Shown: positions 59,627-64,000 of the stretch, one piece after another | How the letters are laid out: each line of letters opens with the position of its first letter | How positions within the stretch are numbered: position 1 is the stretch's first letter | Source: an uncultured Elusimicrobiales bacterium | GTDB lineage: Bacteria > Elusimicrobiota > Elusimicrobia > Elusimicrobiales > Elusimicrobiaceae | Direction of reading: 5' to 3' | Length of the DNA stretch: 64,000 nt | NCBI GenBank assembly: GCA_944327085.1 | Contig: CALVGG010000004.1 | Coordinates: forward strand, 62,001 to 126,000 | Notes under the pieces: model-generated | The model's input: only the letters and a program-made list of their open reading frames with translations | Told to the model about the DNA's origin: nothing | The model's database searches: none | Translations under genes and position numbers: made by a program

Positions 59627-59652
59627 CAGGGGGGAAAGGAAGTTTATATAAT
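59623..59652 (+). promoter_or_regulatory. infC operon promoter
   Basis: A consensus TTGACA (59623-59628), 18-nt spacer and TATAAT (59647-59652). The -35 box contains the stop codon of the preceding lipoprotein gene. Confidence 0.8.
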
Positions 59653-59657
59653 AAAAG

Positions 59658-59686
59658 TGTCCCCTGGTATAGGGGGGACATTTTTT
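59658..59686 (+). terminator. Hairpin plus T run at the start of the infC transcript
   Basis: TGTCCCC and GGGGACA form a stem followed by six T residues. It starts at the expected transcription start of the infC promoter. It can terminate the lipoprotein transcript, and it might also act as a 5'-end attenuator or stabilising hairpin for infC. Confidence 0.7.
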
Positions 59687-59707
59687 GTGCACATAAAAGA
59701 TAATTAA

Positions 59708-60253
59708 ATGGCCAGATACGATATAAAAAGAGAATTTAAGAAAGATTTATACAGAAGAAACCAAAACATCCGCGTGCCGGAAGTGAGACTGATTAATTCC
59801 GACGGCACCATGATTGGTATTAAGCCGGTGGCCGAAGCCATCGCCCTGGCAAAAGAGCAAGAGCTTGACTTGGTGGAAATTTCACCCAACGCCGAGCCTC
59901 CTGTTTGTAAGATACTGGATTACAACAAGTATGTTTATGAACAAGGGAAGAAATCCAAAGACGCCAAAAAGAAGCAGGCAAAAGTAACGCTGAAAGAACT
60001 GCGTATTAAGTCTCGCATTGCGGCGCATGATTTGGATGTCAAACTTAGACAAATAGAAGAGTTCCTGCGCAAGAAAGACATGGTACGCCTGACGGTTGTT
60101 TTCCACGGGCGTGAAAACCAACATAAAGATTTGGGCATGCAGCTGTTAAACGATGCGGCCAAACGCTTGGAACCTTTGGGTAATGTGGATGGCGGGCTTC
60201 AGTCTCAGGGAAACCGCATGTCTATGACTTTTGTCCCGAAAAGCGAAAAATAG
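59708..60253 (+). CDS. infC: Translation initiation factor IF-3
   Basis: 181 residues. The N-domain has IRVPEVRLINSDGTMIGI and DLVEISPNAEPPVCKILDYNKY; the C-domain has LRIKSRIAAHDLDVKLRQ and FHGRENQH. IF-3 checks start-codon pairing and keeps subunits apart. The start is ATG, not the AUU found in many infC genes, and there is no clear ribosome site. Confidence 0.96.
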   Translation: MARYDIKREFKKDLYRRNQNIRVPEVRLINSDGTMIGIKPVAEAIALAKEQELDLVEISPNAEPPVCKILDYNKYVYEQGKKSKDAKKKQAKVTLKELRIKSRIAAHDLDVKLRQIEEFLRKKDMVRLTVVFHGRENQHKDLGMQLLNDAAKRLEPLGNVDGGLQSQGNRMSMTFVPKSEK

Positions 60254-60257
60254 ATTT

Positions 60258-60330
60258 TCAGGTTCTTTTGGAGTAGTATTACGTGCGGGGCGTGTCGGCT
60301 CCTGACGTAAGCCGTAAGTCAAAAAGAACC
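60258..60330 (+). promoter_or_regulatory. Structured leader before rpmI, possible L20 binding site
   Basis: GGTTCTTTT (60261-60269) pairs perfectly with AAAAGAACC (60322-60330). Inner complementary parts include GGAG with CTCC and two ACGT copies. It precedes the rpmI ribosome site (GAGAGG) by about 10 nt. L20 is known to repress rpmI-rplT translation through a leader in other bacteria; that this element does so is inference. Confidence 0.45.
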
Positions 60331-60352
60331 ATTTAAAACGAGAGGTAATACA

Positions 60353-60559
60353 ATGCCAAAACTCAAAAACCACAGCGGCGCGAAAAAAAGATTTCGCATT
60401 ACCGCCACGGGTAAATATCAACATCGCAAAGCCGGCAGAAAACACTTGCTTACGCCTGTTTCTGCCTCCAGAAAGCATGATATGAGAGCGACCGGTGTCA
60501 TTACGCCCGAGTCCGCCAAAGGGAAGACCTTGCAAAAGTATCTCCCCGTTGCCAAATAA
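60353..60559 (+). CDS. rpmI: Ribosomal protein bL35
   Basis: 68 residues, highly basic. The start [21 protein letters not shown] and [14 protein letters not shown] are diagnostic. It is a large-subunit protein in the infC-rpmI-rplT operon. Confidence 0.97.
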   Translation: MPKLKNHSGAKKRFRITATGKYQHRKAGRKHLLTPVSASRKHDMRATGVITPESAKGKTLQKYLPVAK

Positions 60560-60570
60560 GAGGTTAGAAA

Positions 60571-60924
60571 ATGAGAATTAAATTCAGCGTCGCAAGACAT
60601 GCCAGAAAGAAAAAAGTTTTGAAACGCGCCAGCGGTTATTACGGGGATAAATCCCGCCGCTTACGCATGGCCACCCAACAGCTGGACAAATCTTATGTTC
60701 ATGCTTATGTGGACCGCAAGGACAAAAAACACACCTACCGCCAGATGTGGATCACCCGCATCAACGCGGCCGTGCGTGAAGAAGGTCTTTCCTATTCCAA
60801 ATTCATCTGCGGCTTAACCAAAGCCAATATTACGCTTAACCGCAAGATGTTATCTGAAATGGCGATTAAAGACCCCGTGTCCTTCAAAAAATTGGTTGAC
60901 GTGGTGAAAGCCGCCGCCAACTAA
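60571..60924 (+). CDS. rplT: Ribosomal protein bL20
   Basis: 117 residues. RHARKKKVLKRASGYYG near the N-terminus and WITRINAAVREEGLSYSKFI in the middle are typical. It is needed early in 50S assembly and can regulate its own operon. It starts 11 nt after rpmI and is the last gene before a strong terminator. Confidence 0.97.
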   Translation: MRIKFSVARHARKKKVLKRASGYYGDKSRRLRMATQQLDKSYVHAYVDRKDKKHTYRQMWITRINAAVREEGLSYSKFICGLTKANITLNRKMLSEMAIKDPVSFKKLVDVVKAAAN

Positions 60925-60944
60925 GTTTCTTTTTAAGGCTAAAA

Positions 60945-60970
60945 CCCCCGCTTAACGGCGGGGGTTTTTT
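60945..60970 (+). terminator. Terminator of infC-rpmI-rplT
   Basis: CCCCCGC pairs with GCGGGGG, followed by six T residues. Confidence 0.92.
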
Positions 60971-61188
60971 ATTGTGTGTTAGCCCCGGCTGCGCCTTTAA
61001 AAGGGCTGTGGTAAACTTGCTTTGCGGCAAGTGCCCAGTTATACGCTAAAGGTTCCCCTGGGCTTTTGCTTTTTAAGGCACAGAAAAAATATCAACCTAG
61101 TTGGGTTTTGAGGGCGTACATGATGAGATGCGGCTAACCCCCCCGGCGGGTATATTTTTGCCGCATGCCCGCGGGCGGGTATGGCATA
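60971..61188. other. Intergenic stretch with hairpins, no gene seen
   Basis: 218 nt between convergent genes. A compound hairpin (GGGC ... ACTTGC-loop-GCAAGT ... GCCC, about 61002-61035) is present, and GC-rich repeats of CCCGC lie near the end. No match to tmRNA, SRP RNA or RNase P RNA was recognised. It might hold a small RNA or only terminators. Confidence 0.3.
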
Positions 61189-61896
61189 TTATTTAATGTA
61201 TTTGCGAAGCAGATCTTTAAGGCGGGATTCGTAATTGGCGTTAATTTTTTCCAATTGTTTTTCAAAAGCGGGCCAATTTTTGGCAGTTTGTGCCGCATGA
61301 GCGGCTTTCTGTTCCGCCTGGGCAGATATTTGTTTTAGCGCTTCTTTGGCCTGCGCCCCAAAATGGGAGCCTACGTCATCGGCCGTTTCTTGGTAATTCA
61401 GGCGCATTTCCCGCAGGCGTATGCGTGCACTTCTTAATTGGCGGGAAGTAAAGTTCGGGTTGGTAATTTGTGGCGGGAATTCCTGCGTGATTTGCAAAAA
61501 CGGTTTTGTTTCCGGCAGGGGCTGCTTTGGCTGTGTGGGCAAAGCGGCTTGTGTTTTAGGCGCAGGTTGGGTTTGTGCAATGGCGCTGTTTACCCAGTCT
61601 TTAAACAGGCTTGCGTCTTCCCGCGGGGTGGCGGGGGCCGTGGTATGCCCTGCCTGGGCCGCCGGTAAAGCGCCGGCCAATTGGTTTAAAACGTTTTGTA
61701 TTTGTTGGTACTGTGGGGACTGTAAATCCTGTGCACCCAGTTGTTTTAATAATTTGCTGTCTGCGGCCGGTTGCGGTTGTTGCCGCAGCTGGGCAAATTG
61801 CTGCACCAGCGGGGTTACCCGTTTTAAGTTTTGGGAAACCAACGTCATTACAATCATCACCGCAAGCAACATCACTACCAATTGCCCTTTATTCAT
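61189..61896 (-). CDS. Membrane-anchored coiled-coil protein, unknown
   Basis: 235 residues. An N-terminal membrane helix (LVVMLLAVMIVMTLVS, about 6-21) precedes a Gln/Pro/Ala-rich linker and a charged C-terminal coiled coil (about 150-235) ending in YESRLKDLLRKYIK. I do not recognise a family. AGGGAG precedes the ATG. It lies 20 nt downstream of a lipoprotein of similar layout, and the two probably work together. Confidence 0.6.
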   Translation of the reverse strand: MNKGQLVVMLLAVMIVMTLVSQNLKRVTPLVQQFAQLRQQPQPAADSKLLKQLGAQDLQSPQYQQIQNVLNQLAGALPAAQAGHTTAPATPREDASLFKDWVNSAIAQTQPAPKTQAALPTQPKQPLPETKPFLQITQEFPPQITNPNFTSRQLRSARIRLREMRLNYQETADDVGSHFGAQAKEALKQISAQAEQKAAHAAQTAKNWPAFEKQLEKINANYESRLKDLLRKYIK

Positions 61897-61916
61897 ATTG
61901 GCTCCCTTTGGCGGGT

Positions 61917-62579
61917 TTAGTTGTTTAGCTGGCTTTGATATTTGGCCAGTATTTTTTGAAACTGTACTTTATATTGCTGTAAAATGGCATTTTGTTGCTG
62001 CTGATATTGTTTTAAAGTACGGGCCTGCAGGCTGGCTTTTTCCAGGTTTTTTTCGGTGCGGGTATTTAAGCGGATTACTTCATCCCGGGCGGCGTTTCCC
62101 ATTAAGCGCTGCACATCCCCCACCGCCTGTTGATTGGTGCTTTTGATTAAGTCAATACTTTGGCGCATGGCCTGCTGGTCTTTAATAGAAGCCTTGCCCT
62201 TAAATTGAGGGGTTTCTTCTTCCAAAGATATTTCCATAAAAGCCTGTTGTTGGGGTTTGGGTTTGGGGGCAGCGGCTTGGGGCACCGGGGCCGGTGCGGC
62301 CGGTTGCGGCACCGTAGCCGGGGCCGGCGTGGCCGTTGGCTGGGGTTGTTTCATCCAGGGCATATCGGCCGCGGCTTGCGGGGGAACTTCCAGCATTTTT
62401 AAGTTTTGCTGTGCTTTCATAGAATATTGCATCATCCCCGCCAGCATAACCATCCCATAGGGGGTGGTTAAAAGCTTTTGGGCTTGTCCGGCCCAAAAAG
62501 TTTTTATTTTGTTGCCGCTTTCGCAGCCGCCCAGCAATAACAATGCGGGCAGTAAAAATATCAAATATTGTTTTTTCAT
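61917..62579 (-). CDS. Coiled-coil lipoprotein, unknown
   Basis: 220 residues with a lipobox LLLGGC (Cys at about 19). A helical patch is followed by a long Pro/Ala/Gln linker (about 70-115) and a coiled coil rich in Gln, ending in FQKILAKYQSQLNN. The final heptads resemble those of its downstream neighbour. AGAGG precedes the ATG. No family is recognised. Confidence 0.62.
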   Translation of the reverse strand: MKKQYLIFLLPALLLLGGCESGNKIKTFWAGQAQKLLTTPYGMVMLAGMMQYSMKAQQNLKMLEVPPQAAADMPWMKQPQPTATPAPATVPQPAAPAPVPQAAAPKPKPQQQAFMEISLEEETPQFKGKASIKDQQAMRQSIDLIKSTNQQAVGDVQRLMGNAARDEVIRLNTRTEKNLEKASLQARTLKQYQQQQNAILQQYKVQFQKILAKYQSQLNN

Positions 62580-62610
62580 AAGAAACCTCTTTTAGCCAAT
62601 ATAACAAATT

Positions 62611-63423
62611 TTAAGGCAGGCCGTACAAGGCTTTTGCGTTGCGGGTGGTGATGGCGGCCAGCTCCGGCAGAGGCATACCTATATAATCCGCCACAAAAGC
62701 GGCAATCAGCGGGATGTTAGAGGGGTCGTTCCTTTGCCCGCGTTTGCCCTGGGGGGAGAGATACGGGCAGTCCGTCTCCAGGATAATTTTATCGGCGCCG
62801 GCTTTTTTTACGGCCTCACGTATGTATTCATTTTTCTTATAGGAAAAACAACCGTTTATCCCCAGCAGCATGCCCATATCCAAGGCGCGTTTGGCTTCTT
62901 CGTACCGGGCGCAGAAACAATGTAGTACAGCCGGGTAGCGGGTGGAAGATTGTTGTTTCCAGTTATGTTTTAAAATTTGGAAGGTGTCTTCGTAAGCGGC
63001 GTAATCTTCCCCTTCCCGGCGTACATGCAGCACCAGCGGTTTTTGAGTTTGGTTTGCCAGTTGCAGCATTTGCAGGAAAGTATCTTGTTGCAATTGTTTG
63101 GGGGCTATGTCCAGGCAGGTATAATCCAGGCCAATTTCCCCCACGGCGGTGTTGCGCCCGTCGGGCAGCAAGGCGGCCAGCTGTTTTAACCCTTCGTCGG
63201 TCAGTTTGGAGGAGTATTCCGGGTGTACGCCCAGCACGGCGTGTACCAGCTGGGGGTATTTGTCACACAGGGCCAAAGCGGGCAGCCATTCATCGGGCGA
63301 GCAGCCAATTTCCACACTGTGCACAATGCCGGCCCGCGGCAACCGGCGGGAAAGTAAATCATCCCGGTCCGCGTCAAAGGCCGGGTCATTTAAATGGGCA
63401 TGGGAATCAATAAAAAAGTTCAT
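62611..63423 (-). CDS. tatD: TatD-family metal-dependent hydrolase
   Basis: 270 residues. Metal ligands lie in FIDSHAHLNDPAFD, VGEIGLDYTC, LHVRREGEDY, AVLHCFCARYEEA and ILETDCPYLSPQGKRGQRNDPSN. It is probably a 3'-5' DNA exonuclease or a related hydrolase. It is the first gene before the two coiled-coil proteins. No clear ribosome site precedes its ATG. Confidence 0.93.
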   Translation of the reverse strand: MNFFIDSHAHLNDPAFDADRDDLLSRRLPRAGIVHSVEIGCSPDEWLPALALCDKYPQLVHAVLGVHPEYSSKLTDEGLKQLAALLPDGRNTAVGEIGLDYTCLDIAPKQLQQDTFLQMLQLANQTQKPLVLHVRREGEDYAAYEDTFQILKHNWKQQSSTRYPAVLHCFCARYEEAKRALDMGMLLGINGCFSYKKNEYIREAVKKAGADKIILETDCPYLSPQGKRGQRNDPSNIPLIAAFVADYIGMPLPELAAITTRNAKALYGLP

Positions 63424-63550
63424 ATTTATTATTTTAACTTTTTATGTTCTAGTATAAAAAGAGGGTTGCATTTGGGGCTGAGTATTCCTATGCTGTATAG
63501 GTAATTTGCTCTTTAAACGGGAATTCAAAACTAGCAGTCTAAAAAAGGGG

Positions 63551-63579
63551 TTGACAAAAATAAAATAATTGATTATAAT
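63551..63579 (+). promoter_or_regulatory. hrcA promoter
   Basis: A consensus sigma-70 promoter: TTGACA (63551-63556), a 17-nt spacer and TATAAT (63574-63579). Confidence 0.9.
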
Positions 63580-63580
63580 T

Positions 63581-63607
63581 TTAGCAGTGGGAACAAAAGA
63601 GTGCTAA
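63581..63607 (+). promoter_or_regulatory. CIRCE operator
   Basis: TTAGCAGTG-N9-GAGTGCTAA. The right arm is a perfect CIRCE half and the left arm differs by two bases from TTAGCACTC. It overlaps the expected transcription start, where HrcA repressor binds. Confidence 0.88.
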
Positions 63608-63635
63608 AATTAAAGCTCATTCCCCGTGATAGTTT

Positions 63636-64000
63636 ATGAGAATACTTAAACCTGAAGTAGCCAAACAACGCAAGGAAAAAATCCTTCGCTGGGTAGTGCA
63701 GCAATATGTGGAAACCCGCCGGCCGGTGGGCTCCCAAATGATTGCCGACAGTGCCCTGCCGGATGTTTCCAGCGCCACTATCCGCAATATACTTAAAGAT
63801 TTGGAAGATGAAGGGTTTTTGTATCAGCCGCATACATCCGGCGGCCGCATCCCCACGGATAAGGCCTACCGGTATTATGTAGATTATTTAACCGGCGTGC
63901 AAAAAATGGCCGCACAGGAACGCCAGCAGATAGAACGCCAATACGACCAGCGCGTAAATGAAGTGGATAACGTGATGGTGCAGACGTCTCGCCTGTTGGC
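63636..64000 (+). CDS. hrcA: Heat-inducible transcription repressor HrcA (5' part)
   Basis: The first 121 codons, cut by the right edge. The winged-helix region shows VETRRPVGSQMIAD, VSSATIRNILKDLEDEGFL and HTSGGRIPTDKAYRYYVDYL, all HrcA hallmarks. It represses its own operon, usually with grpE-dnaK-dnaJ, through the CIRCE element directly upstream. Confidence 0.95.
   Translation, partial: MRILKPEVAKQRKEKILRWVVQQYVETRRPVGSQMIADSALPDVSSATIRNILKDLEDEGFLYQPHTSGGRIPTDKAYRYYVDYLTGVQKMAAQERQQIERQYDQRVNEVDNVMVQTSRLL

Noticed and set aside
59690-59712. An AUU start codon for infC.
   Set aside because: An in-frame ATG gives the conserved N-terminal region directly, and no upstream in-frame ATT extends it.

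Overview
This window is a chromosomal segment around the replication origin of a Gram-negative, anaerobic bacterium. Evidence for an outer membrane includes the heptose epimerase HldD, a KdsC-type phosphatase, three beta-barrel-like proteins and several lipoproteins. Evidence for an anaerobic life is a complete superoxide reductase / flavodiiron protein / flavin reductase / rubredoxin cluster. The gene repertoire, the many secreted orphan proteins and the moderate GC content would fit Elusimicrobiota from an animal gut. That assignment is an inference from overall gene content, not from a marker I could search. I saw no prophage, insertion sequence, CRISPR array, rRNA or tRNA.

Layout. Left of about 31.3 kb nearly everything lies on the minus strand. 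First comes comEC-recR-dnaX with DoxX, outer-membrane and deoxyhypusine-synthase-like genes. Then, on the plus strand, glyA and a tandem array of four secreted protease paralogs. After a Sel1-repeat protein come a ten-gene ATP synthase operon (atpZBEFHA-hldD-GDC), a GH13 enzyme, and gyrA-gyrB-dciA-dnaN-dnaA. At 31.3-31.7 kb an AT-rich gap separates dnaA from rightward genes; with its DnaA boxes and the switch in gene direction it is the likely oriC region. To the right lie the oxygen-defence cluster, a glycosyltransferase, lepB and parA-parB with two parS sites. A leftward DegT-like / MgtC / DUF1646 operon, an outer-membrane protein and kdsC follow. Next are a CsgG-like lipoprotein, serS and TPR and ankyrin proteins, then arginine decarboxylase plus agmatinase for polyamine synthesis. 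A chain of M3 peptidase, type II pantothenate kinase, squalene/phytoene-synthase-like enzyme and TPR protein follows, then a ChaN-like protein with a decayed copy behind it. The right end holds ligA-nusB, infC-rpmI-rplT, two coiled-coil envelope proteins, tatD and the start of a CIRCE-controlled hrcA gene.

The most unusual content is the array at 7.9-12.7 kb. It encodes four exported chymotrypsin-fold proteases in which the usual GxSGxP nucleophile motif reads GxCGSP. They therefore look like cysteine proteases of the kind best known from RNA-virus 3C enzymes, and they share a C-terminal domain I do not recognise. Other points of interest are a DegT-family protein whose PLP lysine is replaced by asparagine, and hldD embedded in the ATP synthase operon behind a palindromic operator candidate. 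Also notable are a dnaA GTG start codon inside a perfect DnaA box, near-identical parS segments at the ends of two neighbouring genes, and a recurrent leaderless-promoter arrangement.
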